This document shows, in pieces, positions 7,585 through 15,058 of a stretch of DNA of 16,297 nucleotides. Origin of the DNA: JALHTV01 sp049510055 (lineage in GTDB: Bacteria; Planctomycetota; Phycisphaerae; SM23-33); NCBI GenBank assembly GCA_049510055.1, contig JBEKZI010000045.1:1-16297 (forward strand), read 5' to 3'. The translations under genes were made by a program, and so were the position numbers. The stretch's first letter is position 1; each line of letters begins with the position of its first letter. The notes beneath the pieces were generated by a model. The model worked only from the letters and a program-made list of their open reading frames with translations, was not told the origin of the DNA and searched no databases.

Positions 7585-7610
7585 AGGAACCGAACTGCTA
7601 GCGGGTTCCT
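7585..7610 (-). terminator. Hairpin at the PEP-CTERM stop codon
   Basis: A 7-bp inverted repeat (AGGAACC at 7585-7591, GGTTCCT at 7604-7610, 12-nt loop) touches the stop codon of the minus-strand PEP-CTERM gene and is followed by TCCCC rather than a run of T. With the nested stem-loop further on it may form the 3' end of that transcript. This is weak on its own. Confidence 0.3.
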
Positions 7611-8383
7611 CACACCGTCCGGCGCCGCCGGAAGATCAGCGGAATTCCCAGGCCCATCATCAGGGCGAGCGACAAGGGCTCCGGGGCGTCTCCAATGACG
7701 GCGCTGGTGGGGGTTTCGTCCGCCCCGTTCCCATCCGCCATGGTCGAGAGCATCAGGGCGTTCAGGATCCAGTAGTTGTTGCCGCCGGTGGCGGTCAGGC
7801 GGATCGAAAACGTCCCGTCCGCGCGTGGTACAATGTTCTTGTAGTCGGCGATATAGCCGTTGGCATCGTTATCGCCGGCACTCATCGTGGACGTCGCCTC
7901 ATGGTTCGGGTCCGTGCCGGAGAGGGTCCCATCACTGAAGTTATCGAACGACACGGCCTTTTGGATCGTGTAGACGTTCGAGTTCGTCCAGCCCGCATGG
8001 CCGGCGTCGCCGAACAAGGCCACTTCATACGTCTCATTGGAGTCCAGGCCCGAGAACGTAAGCGTCAGGGGATGGGAGGAGGTATTGTAGATGTACCCGT
8101 CCGGGTTGACTTTGCCGTTGAAGTAATTGTAGGCGCTCGTCCCCGCTACCAAGGTGCCGCCGGAGGGATCCATCGCCACGCCCACTTTCATCGTGACGCC
8201 GGTGGACGTGGCCGTGTTGTAATCGTACAGGGCCCCCTTCTGATTGGCGCCGTACCACGTCACGTAGTTGCCGTCATAACCCGACGCCGTCCCGCCAAAA
8301 TCGTTGTAGGCTACGAAAGCCGCCGCCTGTGCCGCCGCGCCCGATAAAAGAACGATAAGCAACGCACTGATGAACTTCTTCAT
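7610..8383 (-). CDS. PEP-CTERM sorting domain protein, exported
   Basis: A 257-residue exported protein. An N-terminal signal peptide (MKKFISALLIVLLSGAAAQA, cleavage expected after residue 20 or so) leads into a beta-rich body of Gly, Asn, Thr and Tyr-rich sequence with no enzyme motif. The C-terminus is a typical PEP-CTERM tail: PEP at residues 234-236, a hydrophobic helix at about 238-250, then RRRR at 252-255. Such tails direct export, anchoring and cleavage by an exosortase, usually to the envelope or extracellular matrix; no exosortase gene is in the window. I chose the ATG at 8381-8383, with GAGG about 9 nt upstream, over a GTG five codons earlier because it gives a clean signal peptide. 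It is driven by a near-consensus promoter (8481-8509). The body (about 25-215) is of the type seen in planctomycete PEP-CTERM proteins of unknown role. Confidence 0.9.
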   Translation of the reverse strand: MKKFISALLIVLLSGAAAQAAAFVAYNDFGGTASGYDGNYVTWYGANQKGALYDYNTATSTGVTMKVGVAMDPSGGTLVAGTSAYNYFNGKVNPDGYIYNTSSHPLTLTFSGLDSNETYEVALFGDAGHAGWTNSNVYTIQKAVSFDNFSDGTLSGTDPNHEATSTMSAGDNDANGYIADYKNIVPRADGTFSIRLTATGGNNYWILNALMLSTMADGNGADETPTSAVIGDAPEPLSLALMMGLGIPLIFRRRRTV

Positions 8384-8480
8384 GGGTCTTTTCCTCACTT
8401 ACGATTGATGAATACGACTTGAGCTCCTTGCCGCCTCGTTTCCTCCATTTTTGCGGCAGATTCCCTATCCTTGGTCTGAT

Positions 8481-8509
8481 AGTATATCACGGTAAGGCCC
8501 GATTGTCAA
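8481..8509 (-). promoter_or_regulatory. Near-consensus sigma70 promoter for the PEP-CTERM gene
   Basis: On the minus strand, TTGACA (8504-8509) and TATACT (8481-8486) are separated by exactly 17 nt, which is 11 of 12 consensus positions. The predicted leader of about 90 nt reaches the ATG at 8383. It lies back to back with the rpmA promoter. Confidence 0.8.
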
Positions 8510-8533
8510 CGCAAGTCAGGACCACGAAGATGG

Positions 8534-8562
8534 TTGACAACCGTGCCCGCAGCCTGTAGCTT
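8534..8562 (+). promoter_or_regulatory. Sigma70-like promoter for rpmA
   Basis: TTGACA (8534-8539), a 17-nt spacer, then TAGCTT (8557-8562; three of six to consensus). Transcription would start near 8569, leaving a GC-rich leader of about 55 nt before rpmA. Its -35 box lies only 24 bp from the -35 box of the leftward PEP-CTERM promoter. Confidence 0.65.
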
Positions 8563-8625
8563 AGAGGGTTTGGACCTCCGGCGGCCCCCGCGGGCTCGCT
8601 CGGCAATAACGTTGGAGTCACTGAT

Positions 8626-8859
8626 ATGGCACATAAAAAGGGACAAGGTTCCTGTCGCAACGGGCGCGACAGCAATGCCCAGTTTCGCGGCGTGAAGGTC
8701 TACGGCGGCCAGGCGATCCGGACCGGCGGCATCATCGTGCGCCAGTGCGGCACGCCCTTCAAACCGGGGCTGAACGTCGCCGCCGGAAGAGACCACACGC
8801 TGTTCGCCCTCTGCGACGGGAAGGTGAGCTTCCGCGGGCGGTTCGTGGACGTGGTGTAA
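8626..8859 (+). CDS. rpmA: 50S ribosomal protein L27
   Basis: L27 is a large-subunit protein whose N-terminal tail reaches towards the peptidyl transferase centre and helps position tRNA. The 77 residues start MAHKKGQGSCRNGRDSN, the conserved N-terminus, followed by GVKVYGGQAIRTGGIIVRQ and GRDHTLFALCDGKV, all diagnostic. It is slightly shorter than the E. coli protein (85). The family usually has Ser where Cys10 stands here. The ATG has GGAG (8614-8617) 8 nt upstream. In most bacteria rplU (L21) precedes rpmA; here the upstream neighbour is a divergent PEP-CTERM gene, so rpmA leads its own transcription unit. An intrinsic terminator follows before obg. Confidence 0.98.
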   Translation: MAHKKGQGSCRNGRDSNAQFRGVKVYGGQAIRTGGIIVRQCGTPFKPGLNVAAGRDHTLFALCDGKVSFRGRFVDVV

Positions 8860-8886
8860 CCCGCCCGCCGGTTCAGCGCGAAAATC

Positions 8887-8919
8887 AAAGGATGGCCCCG
8901 GCGCGGCGCCATCCTTTTT
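8887..8919 (+). terminator. Intrinsic terminator between rpmA and obg
   Basis: A perfect 10-bp stem (AAAGGATGGC at 8887-8896, GCCATCCTTT at 8908-8917) that can extend inward by three more pairs after one mismatch. It is flanked by A-rich sequence on the left and a T5 tract (8915-8919) on the right. It is the clearest terminator in the window and should uncouple much of the rpmA transcript from obg. Confidence 0.85.
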
Positions 8920-8939
8920 CGTTGGCTTTTGCGGCCCCC

Positions 8940-10016
8940 ATGACAAGTCCGACCACCCCCAACAAGGCGATGTTCGTCGACGAGGTGGACCTCGTCGTCT
9001 TCGGCGGCAACGGCGGCCACGGCTGCGTGTCGTTCCGGCGGGAGAAGTTCGTCCCCCACGGCGGGCCCGACGGCGGCGACGGCGGCAACGGCGGCAGCGT
9101 GTACGTCCAGGCCGACGAATCGTTCAACACGCTCCAGCACCTGGCCGGCAAGCACCACTGGCGCGCCCCTTCCGGCGGCCACGGACAGGGCAAGAACAAG
9201 CACGGGCGCTCCGGCAAGGACGTCCACGTGCTCGTCCCGCCCGGCACGATCGTCCGCGACGCCGACCGCGGCGTGCTGCTGAAAGACCTGGCCGACGCAG
9301 GCCAATCCATCCTCGTCGCCGCCGGCGGCAAGGGCGGGCGCGGCAACACGCACTTCAAGAGCGCCACCCACCAGACCCCCCGCGAGGCCGAGCCCGGCGA
9401 GGACGGCCAGCAACGCACGCTGCACCTGGAACTGAAGCTCATCGCCGACGCCGGGCTGATCGGCAAACCTAACGCCGGCAAAAGCACGCTGCTCAGCCGC
9501 CTGTCGGCCGCCCGACCCAAGATCGCCGCCTACCCCTTCACCACGCTGAACCCCTGCCTGGGGATCGTCGAGGCCGGCGGCGGCCGGCGATTCGTCCTGG
9601 CCGACATCCCCGGCCTGATCGAGGGCTCGCACGCCGGGGCGGGGCTGGGCGACACGTTCCTTCGCCACGTGGAGCGCACGCGCCTGCTGGTGCACATGGT
9701 GGACATCTGCCCCATCGACGGCAGCGACCCGGCCGCCAACTACCACGCTATCCGCAACGAACTGACCTTGTACTCCTCCACCCTGGCGACTAAGACCGAG
9801 ATCGTCGTGGCCAACAAGATGGACTTAGGCGGCAGTAAGGAACACCTGCGGGCGTTCCGCAAGGCCGTGGACGTCGAGGTCATCCCCATCAGCGCGGTCA
9901 GTGGCCAGGGATTGGCGGAGCTGACGCGGCGAATCCGCAAGGCGCTGGAAGCACTGGACGACCAAGACGGCAAAGGCAAGAAAAAGCGACCTTCGGCGGC
10001 CCGCGCCGCTAAGTAA
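8940..10016 (+). CDS. obg: GTPase Obg (CgtA), ribosome assembly factor
   Basis: Obg is an essential GTPase that binds the 50S subunit and links ribosome maturation to growth state. The glycine-rich Obg fold is at about residues 11-168 (CVSFRREKFVP and GGPDGGDGGNGG are hallmark segments). The G domain follows with GKPNAGKST (175-183), the FTTL switch (200-203), DIPGLIEG (222-229), NKMD (292-295) and SAVSGQG (318-324). The protein ends in a short Lys/Arg-rich tail with no OCT domain. The ATG at 8940 gives 358 residues. A second ATG at 8970 gives 348 residues and matches the usual family start MFVDEV; neither has a good Shine-Dalgarno sequence, so the true start is open. It begins 20 nt after the terminator. 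It is followed after 4 nt by coaX and is likely in an operon with coaX and the mnmE-like gene. Confidence 0.97.
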   Translation: MTSPTTPNKAMFVDEVDLVVFGGNGGHGCVSFRREKFVPHGGPDGGDGGNGGSVYVQADESFNTLQHLAGKHHWRAPSGGHGQGKNKHGRSGKDVHVLVPPGTIVRDADRGVLLKDLADAGQSILVAAGGKGGRGNTHFKSATHQTPREAEPGEDGQQRTLHLELKLIADAGLIGKPNAGKSTLLSRLSAARPKIAAYPFTTLNPCLGIVEAGGGRRFVLADIPGLIEGSHAGAGLGDTFLRHVERTRLLVHMVDICPIDGSDPAANYHAIRNELTLYSSTLATKTEIVVANKMDLGGSKEHLRAFRKAVDVEVIPISAVSGQGLAELTRRIRKALEALDDQDGKGKKKRPSAARAAK

Positions 10017-10020
10017 ATTT

Positions 10021-10803
10021 ATGGCGGACATCGAAACCATTCCCGGCGTACTGGCGTGCGACGTGGGCAACACGGCCATCCACCTGGCCTGTGTCAAGGG
10101 CGACCAGGTTACGCCCACCCGAAGCCTCCGCGTAGGCGAGCTTTCCGGCCTGGGGGCGACGCTGGCGGAGATGTGGCGGGAAATTTCCCCGCCGCGCAAG
10201 CTGGTGGCGTGCAGCGTGAACCCGGCGGCGCTCAGAGCTCTGGAAGCCGCCGCGACCGCGACCATCGGCGAGGCGGTGCTGGTCGTGGGGCGCGACCTGC
10301 CGCTGCCCATCGACACGAACCTGTCCGACCCGGCCGCCACGGGCACGGACCGTCTGTGCGCCGCCGCGGCCGCCTTCGACCGGCTCGGCGTGGCGTGTGT
10401 CGTGGCCGACTACGGCACGGCCATCACCATCGACTGCGTCAATGACGCCGGCGTCTTTCAGGGCGGGGCGATCCTGCCGGGCCTGGCCCTGGCCGCCAAG
10501 AGCCTCCAAGCCGGCACGGCGCAGCTACCGGCGGTGGAGCTGAGCAACCCCGACTGGGTCTTCGGCAAGGACACCCGCCAGGCCATCGTCGGCGGCCTGG
10601 TGTTCGCCGCCCGCGGGACGCTGAAGGAACTGGTGGAGGCCTACGCCACGGAGCTGGGCCACTGGCCGATCGTCATCCTCACCGGCAGCGACGCGGCGCT
10701 GGTGTGCGGCGAGGTCCAGGCCTCCGAGCTGGTCCAGGCCATCGTGCCGGACCTGGTCCTGCGCGGCGTGGCGGCGGCCTACTACAGGACGCTGCTGAAA
10801 TAA
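10021..10803 (+). CDS. coaX: Type III pantothenate kinase
   Basis: CoaX phosphorylates pantothenate, the first step of coenzyme A synthesis; the type III enzyme is a member of the ASKHA (actin-like ATPase) superfamily. The 260 residues match the usual family length. Visible motifs are ACDVGNTAIH near the N-terminus (the phosphate-binding DxGNT), TGTDRLCAA in the middle, DYGTAITID (the second acidic motif) and GGAILPGLALAAKSL, all typical of CoaX. Near the C-terminus VILTGSDA is the adenosine-motif strand. The ATG is 4 nt after the obg stop. The TAA overlaps the next ATG by one base (TAATG), a sign of translational coupling to the mnmE-like gene. Confidence 0.93.
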   Translation: MADIETIPGVLACDVGNTAIHLACVKGDQVTPTRSLRVGELSGLGATLAEMWREISPPRKLVACSVNPAALRALEAAATATIGEAVLVVGRDLPLPIDTNLSDPAATGTDRLCAAAAAFDRLGVACVVADYGTAITIDCVNDAGVFQGGAILPGLALAAKSLQAGTAQLPAVELSNPDWVFGKDTRQAIVGGLVFAARGTLKELVEAYATELGHWPIVILTGSDAALVCGEVQASELVQAIVPDLVLRGVAAAYYRTLLK

Positions 10804-11951
10804 TGCCCCCCGTCACCGCCACATTGCAGACCCCGCCCGGCCGCGGCGGAATCGCCGTCATCCTCCTGGCCGGCGAGGGTTGCGATAAGGTGCTCACCAA
10901 AATCTTCCGCCCGCGACGGTCTCACGCCGCAGGCGGCGAGGACATCCTGCAACTGGGGCAATTGATTGATGGCGACGAAGTAATCGACGAGGCAATCGTC
11001 TGCCGCCACCCGGATGCCTGCGAGATCAACATTCACGGCGGCCCAGCCGTGGCGCGGCGGACGATGCAACTCCTGGCCGTCCGGGGCGCGATGATTCGGC
11101 TTGCCGAACCCGCGACAAGTGCGACAAAAACTTTTCCTCTGGCCCATCCGCGATGGAACAACCCCGCCGTCGGCCTGGAGATGCTCCAGGCCCTGCCCCA
11201 GGCCCGCAGCGAATTAGCCGTCTCCGCCCTAACGCACCAATGGTCCGCGGCCTTGAGTCAACTTGCGGCCGAGACTCTGGCGGCCGCCGGCAATGCAAAA
11301 GCAGCGATCGCGCTTGCGCAGCCGCTTCAGGCGGCGAGCGGAGCCCTGCCGCTGATGCAGCGGATATTGAATCCCGCCGAGGTGGTCCTGGCCGGCCCGC
11401 CCAACGTCGGCAAGAGCACACTGGCCAACGCACTGATCGGCCGAGCGGTCTCCATCGTGGACGCCCAACCCGGCACGACGCGCGACTGGGTCCGCGAGCC
11501 GGCCATCTTGTGCGGCCTGTGCGTCTGGCTGACCGACACCGCCGGCCTGTGGGAGGCCGCCGGATCCATCGACGCCGAAGCCGTCCGCCGCGCCCGCCGC
11601 CGCGCCGAGCAGGCCGATCTGGTCTTGCTGGTCAGTGCCGAGCAGCCGACGGCCGCCCCGGCCTGGCTGCATGCGAAAAACGTTTTGCACGTTTGGGCCA
11701 AGGCCGACCTTGCCCCCCCGCCGCGCGATTTCACCGGCCCGGCGGTCTCGGCCCAGAGCGGTGCGGGTTTGGAGGAATTGAAGCGGGCCATTCTCGTCGC
11801 GGCGGGCTTAGCCGACATCGATCCTGCCCGTCCGATGGCCTTTACGCCCCGCCAGGCCGACCTGCTCGCCCGCGCCGCCGATGCCATCGATGCCGGCCAC
11901 ACTGCCGAGGCGTGCCGACATCTTGAGGAGCTATTGGTCGCCACGACGTAA
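10803..11951 (+). CDS. MnmE/TrmE-like GTPase, shortened and lacking the C-terminal Cys motif
   Basis: MnmE works with MnmG to modify the wobble uridine of some tRNAs. Here 382 residues begin with a recognisable TrmE N-terminal domain (TLQTPPGRGGIAVI at 7-20, EINIHGGPAVARR at 74-86). The G domain has GPPNVGKST (198-206), PGTTRDW (223-229) and DTAG (245-248). Three things differ from true MnmE (about 450 residues): the helical region before the P-loop is shorter; the G4 motif reads AKAD (299-302) instead of NKxD, losing the guanine-reading Asn; and the C-terminus ends without the catalytic CIGK-type Cys motif. I therefore leave the gene symbol blank. It may be a divergent paralogue, or a planctomycete form with another role. 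The ATG overlaps the coaX stop by one base. It converges on pcrA with an 11-bp gap. Confidence 0.82.
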   Translation: MPPVTATLQTPPGRGGIAVILLAGEGCDKVLTKIFRPRRSHAAGGEDILQLGQLIDGDEVIDEAIVCRHPDACEINIHGGPAVARRTMQLLAVRGAMIRLAEPATSATKTFPLAHPRWNNPAVGLEMLQALPQARSELAVSALTHQWSAALSQLAAETLAAAGNAKAAIALAQPLQAASGALPLMQRILNPAEVVLAGPPNVGKSTLANALIGRAVSIVDAQPGTTRDWVREPAILCGLCVWLTDTAGLWEAAGSIDAEAVRRARRRAEQADLVLLVSAEQPTAAPAWLHAKNVLHVWAKADLAPPPRDFTGPAVSAQSGAGLEELKRAILVAAGLADIDPARPMAFTPRQADLLARAADAIDAGHTAEACRHLEELLVATT

Positions 11952-11962
11952 CGCCCGCCGAC

Positions 11963-14191
11963 TTACCCTTCCATCATTTCCAGGTGCGCCAGTTTCAGGA
12001 CGAGCGTCTTTCGGCCGTGGTGGGCGAAGTCCACGACGACTCGCGTCTCCGGCCAGGGGTTCTTGATTTGCATCACCTTGCCGGCCCCGAAGTGCGGCGA
12101 GCGCACCCAGCAGCCGGGCCGTAGGTGCTCGTATTCCTCTGGCACGGCCAGGACCACCTCGTAGGCCTCGATGGCTTCGATGGCCGCCCGTTCGTCCACG
12201 TCGGCGTAGAAGCCGCCTCGCCGCGCGGCACCGCGCCGGGCGCGGGCGACCTCAACCTGCGGCGTCGTGGCGTCCTGCGTCTGGACGCCCGGGCCGTCCA
12301 GCTCCGCCAGGAACGGCGAGGGCGTCTGGCTTTCCGTGCGGCCGTGAATCATCCGCCGCTGCACGCACGTCAGCACGAGCTGGTTGCGGGCCCGCGTCAT
12401 GCCGACAAAGGCCAGCCGGCGCTCCTCCTCCAGGTCCTCGGCGTCCATCGCCCGCCAGCTTGTAGCGTGCAACTCGTCGCCGCCCCGGCGGAACGGCAGC
12501 ATGCCGTCCTCGCAGCCGACCAGGAACACGTGGTCGAACTCCAGCCCCTTGGCCGCGTGAAGCGTCATCAGCGTCACGACGCCGGCGCCGTCGAAGTGGT
12601 CGATGTCGCTGACCAGGCTGATGCGGCCCAGGAAGTCCACCAGACTGCCGCCTTCGGTAGTGTCAAACTCCGTGGCCGCCGTGACCAGCTCGGCGACGTT
12701 GGCGGCTGCCTGGCGGCCTTCCTCGTCGGCCCCCAAGGCCTCCGTCAGCCCGCTGCGGCGGACGGTCTCCTCCACGATCCGCCCGATGGGCGGGTCTAAA
12801 TCCTTGGCCAGCTCGTCGATGACGGCGACGAAGGCGGCCACCTTCTTGGCCGGCCCGTTACCCAGCACCTCAGGACCCGCCTGGCGGCAGGCGTCCAGCA
12901 GCGATAGGCCCCGCGTGGCGGCGAACTGCGCCAGCTTGTTCAGCGTGCTGGGGCCGATGCCGCGCGGCGGCGAGTTGATGGCCCGGCGGCAGCTGATGTC
13001 GTCAGCCCCGTTGGCCAGCACGCGCAGGTAGGCGCAGACGTCCTTGATCTCCTTGCGATTGTAGAACTCCACGCCGCGGGCAATGCGGTATGGAATGCCC
13101 TGGCGGATCATCGCCTCCTCCAACACGCGCGACAGGGCGTTGACGCGGTAGAACACGGCTATCTCGCCGCGATCGCCCCCGCCCGCCGTCAGCTCCGCCA
13201 CGGCCGAAGCGACGTAGCGGGCCTCGGCGCGCTCGTCGTCCAGGCGGACGGTGCGGACGGCTTGGCCGCCCGGGCGGCGAGTCCAGAGTTCCTTGTGCTT
13301 GCGGCGGGTGTTGTGGGCGATCAGCCGCGAGGCGGCCGCCAGGATCGGCGCGGTGGAGCGGTAGTTCTCCTCCAGGCGCACGACGACGGCGTTGGGATAG
13401 TCGTTCTCGAACTCCAGAATGTTGCCGATGTCGGCGCCGCGCCAGGCGTAGATGCTCTGGTCGGGGTCGCCCGTGACGGCGATGTTCCCGTGCTCCAGGG
13501 CGATGCCGTGGGCGATGACATACTGGGCGTGATTGATGTCCTGGTACTCGTCGATCAGGACGTAGCGGAACCGCCGTCCCAGATTCTGGCGGATGTCCTG
13601 ACGGTCGCGGAGCAGGCAGGCCAGCCGCAGCAGCAGGTCGTCGAAGTCCAGGGCGTTGCGGGCGGCCAGGAGCTGCTCGTACCGGCGGTAAATCTCCGCC
13701 ACGCGCCGCTGGAAAGGCGATTCGGCCTCGCCGGCATAAGCCTCGGGGCTCTTGAGGGCGTTCTTGGCGAAGGAAATCGCCGCCAGCGCGTTGGCCGGTG
13801 CGATGCCGCCGGGGAGGTCCAACTCCTGGACCGCGATTTTGGCGACGCGAAGCTGGTCGTCGCGGTCGTAGATGCTGTAGTTGGGCGAGAGATTCGCCGG
13901 CTCGGCCAGCTCCCTCAGCAGCCGGGCGCCCAGCGAGTGGAACGTGGAAACCGTCGCCCCGGCTGGGACGCGGAGGTCCAGCACCCGCCGGCGCATCTCC
14001 TCGGCCGCCTTGTTGGTGAACGTGATGGCCAGAATTTCGCCGGGCGGGACGCCCTGGGAGATCAGGTAGGCCACGCGGCGGGTGATGACGCGCGTCTTGC
14101 CCGAGCCCGCCCCGGCCAGCACCAGCAGCGGCCCGTCCACGTGGCGGACGGCCTGTCGCTGGGGTTCGTTCAGATCGGCCAAGAGGTCCAC
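11963..14191 (-). CDS. pcrA: ATP-dependent DNA helicase PcrA/UvrD (superfamily 1A)
   Basis: A 3'-5' DNA helicase used in nucleotide-excision and mismatch repair and to remove proteins from DNA. From the GTG at 14189-14191 it has 742 residues. Motifs in order: Q-motif region LNEPQRQAV, Walker A AGAGSGKT (26-33), TFTNKAAEEM, Walker B DEYQD (214-218), GDPDQSIYAWRGA (241-253), ENYRST, then LMTLHAAKGLEF and VGMTRAR in the second RecA domain. The C-terminal segment (WVRSPHFGAGKV to the end) is the Tudor-like domain of PcrA/UvrD. The GTG start has GGAG 5 nt upstream and matches the usual family N-terminus. The longer frame from a TTG at 14251 would begin in the promoter's -35 box. The gene converges with the mnmE-like gene and diverges from the response regulator. 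Confidence 0.96.
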   Translation of the reverse strand: MDLLADLNEPQRQAVRHVDGPLLVLAGAGSGKTRVITRRVAYLISQGVPPGEILAITFTNKAAEEMRRRVLDLRVPAGATVSTFHSLGARLLRELAEPANLSPNYSIYDRDDQLRVAKIAVQELDLPGGIAPANALAAISFAKNALKSPEAYAGEAESPFQRRVAEIYRRYEQLLAARNALDFDDLLLRLACLLRDRQDIRQNLGRRFRYVLIDEYQDINHAQYVIAHGIALEHGNIAVTGDPDQSIYAWRGADIGNILEFENDYPNAVVVRLEENYRSTAPILAAASRLIAHNTRRKHKELWTRRPGGQAVRTVRLDDERAEARYVASAVAELTAGGGDRGEIAVFYRVNALSRVLEEAMIRQGIPYRIARGVEFYNRKEIKDVCAYLRVLANGADDISCRRAINSPPRGIGPSTLNKLAQFAATRGLSLLDACRQAGPEVLGNGPAKKVAAFVAVIDELAKDLDPPIGRIVEETVRRSGLTEALGADEEGRQAAANVAELVTAATEFDTTEGGSLVDFLGRISLVSDIDHFDGAGVVTLMTLHAAKGLEFDHVFLVGCEDGMLPFRRGGDELHATSWRAMDAEDLEEERRLAFVGMTRARNQLVLTCVQRRMIHGRTESQTPSPFLAELDGPGVQTQDATTPQVEVARARRGAARRGGFYADVDERAAIEAIEAYEVVLAVPEEYEHLRPGCWVRSPHFGAGKVMQIKNPWPETRVVVDFAHHGRKTLVLKLAHLEMMEG

Positions 14192-14221
14192 GGATTCTCC
14201 GCTTGCTTGCTGAAAAACCTC

Positions 14222-14251
14222 ACTATACCGGCCGCGGCGGCGGGCCGACAA
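14222..14251 (-). promoter_or_regulatory. Sigma70-like promoter for pcrA
   Basis: On the minus strand, TTGTCG (14246-14251; four of six) and TATAGT (14222-14227; five of six) are 18 nt apart. The leader would be about 20 nt and carries GGAG just before the GTG start. Confidence 0.5.
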
Positions 14252-14330
14252 GAACTCCCCGTCGCTACTAAAGATTCGCCGTCAGGGACCGATGAAGCTG
14301 GTGGCAGAAGTCTAACCGCGACGGTTAAGT

Positions 14331-14954
14331 ATGCAGACCCTCCAGCGAAAAGCCGTCTATACGACCGGCGAAGTGGCCCGGATTTGCCACGTGGCGCCAC
14401 GCACCGTCAGCAAGTGGGTGGACAGCGGGCAGCTCCGCGGCTACCGCATTCCCGGCAGCCGAGACCGGCGGATTCCGCTGGAGCATCTGCTGGCGTTCCT
14501 GCGGGCCAACGGCATGCCGGCCGACCTGCTGGACGACGGCCCCTGCCGCATCCTTCTGATGGACCCCTCCGTGCCGCTGGAAGTGGTCGAGGCATTGGCC
14601 GGCTCGGGGCGATGCGAGATCCGCACGGCCTCCAACCTATTCGAGGCGGGCGTGGTCGCCCAGCAGTTCCGCCCGCACGTGATCGTGCTGGATGTCGGCC
14701 GCGGCGAAGAGGCCGCGATCCTTTGCCGGAACATCAAGCAAAACGCTGACCTGGCCTCGGCGCGGCTGGTGGCCGTGTCGGCGGGCATGCCCTCCAGCCG
14801 GGCGCAGGAGCTGCGGCGAGGCGGGTTCGACGAGTTCCTGTCCAAACCCTACACGCCGGCCCAACTGGCTGCCGCCGCCGGCGTGAACGAACGTAAAGAA
14901 ACAGTCGCCAAACCGCAGACGCTCGCAAGCGCAAGCGGCGGCGCGGCGACCTGA
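14331..14954 (+). CDS. HTH (excisionase/MerR-type) plus receiver-domain response regulator
   Basis: The protein has 207 residues. The N-terminal domain (about 8-60) is a winged helix-turn-helix of the excisionase/MerR kind (YTTGEVARICHVAPRTVSKWVDSG, then GYRIPGSRDRRIP and LLAFL), expected to bind DNA. Residues 72-185 form a CheY-like receiver: LLMDPS with Asp78, the phosphoacceptor strand VIVLDV with Asp121, AVSAG with Ser150, and SKPY with Lys172. The key receiver residues are thus kept, although the usual acidic pair is reduced to one Asp. The order is reversed from classical response regulators, in which the receiver comes first. The last 20 residues are low complexity. No histidine kinase is adjacent, so it is an orphan regulator. 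It starts at the ATG at 14331, without a clear Shine-Dalgarno sequence, 139 bp from the divergent pcrA start. Confidence 0.9.
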   Translation: MQTLQRKAVYTTGEVARICHVAPRTVSKWVDSGQLRGYRIPGSRDRRIPLEHLLAFLRANGMPADLLDDGPCRILLMDPSVPLEVVEALAGSGRCEIRTASNLFEAGVVAQQFRPHVIVLDVGRGEEAAILCRNIKQNADLASARLVAVSAGMPSSRAQELRRGGFDEFLSKPYTPAQLAAAAGVNERKETVAKPQTLASASGGAAT

Positions 14955-14963
14955 AAGACATAA

Positions 14964-15016
14964 CGGGCCGTCCGGAGGGTACCGGATATGTGCGTTCCGA
15001 TATTAAGGGCGGCCCG
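14964..15016 (+). other. Candidate structured RNA element after the response regulator
   Basis: CGGGCCG (14964-14970) pairs with CGGCCCG (15010-15016). The interior holds a TCCGG/CCGGA hairpin (14971-14986) and a competing CGGA/TCCG pairing. It may be the 3' end of the regulator mRNA or a small structured RNA; it has no U-tract, so it is not a plain terminator. This rests on base pairing seen by eye. Confidence 0.3.
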
Positions 15017-15058
15017 CTTCTGACATCCCGGTTCTGGCGTGCAGCGGACAAAATCCCG

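Noticed and set aside
8552..8600. A tRNA-like start (GCCTGTAGCTTAGAGGG)
   Set aside because: It resembles the D-arm region of a tRNA, but no anticodon arm, T-arm (GGTTCGAATCC) or acceptor complement follows. It overlaps the rpmA -10 box.
8745..8939. A 65-codon N-terminal extension of Obg
   Set aside because: It overlaps rpmA out of frame and crosses the intrinsic terminator. Family members begin at or near the ATGs at 8940/8970.
10704..10802. A 33-codon N-terminal extension of the MnmE-like protein
   Set aside because: It overlaps coaX in another frame and is low-complexity Gly/Arg/Pro. The TAATG overlap and the TrmE N-terminal sequence fix the start at 10803.
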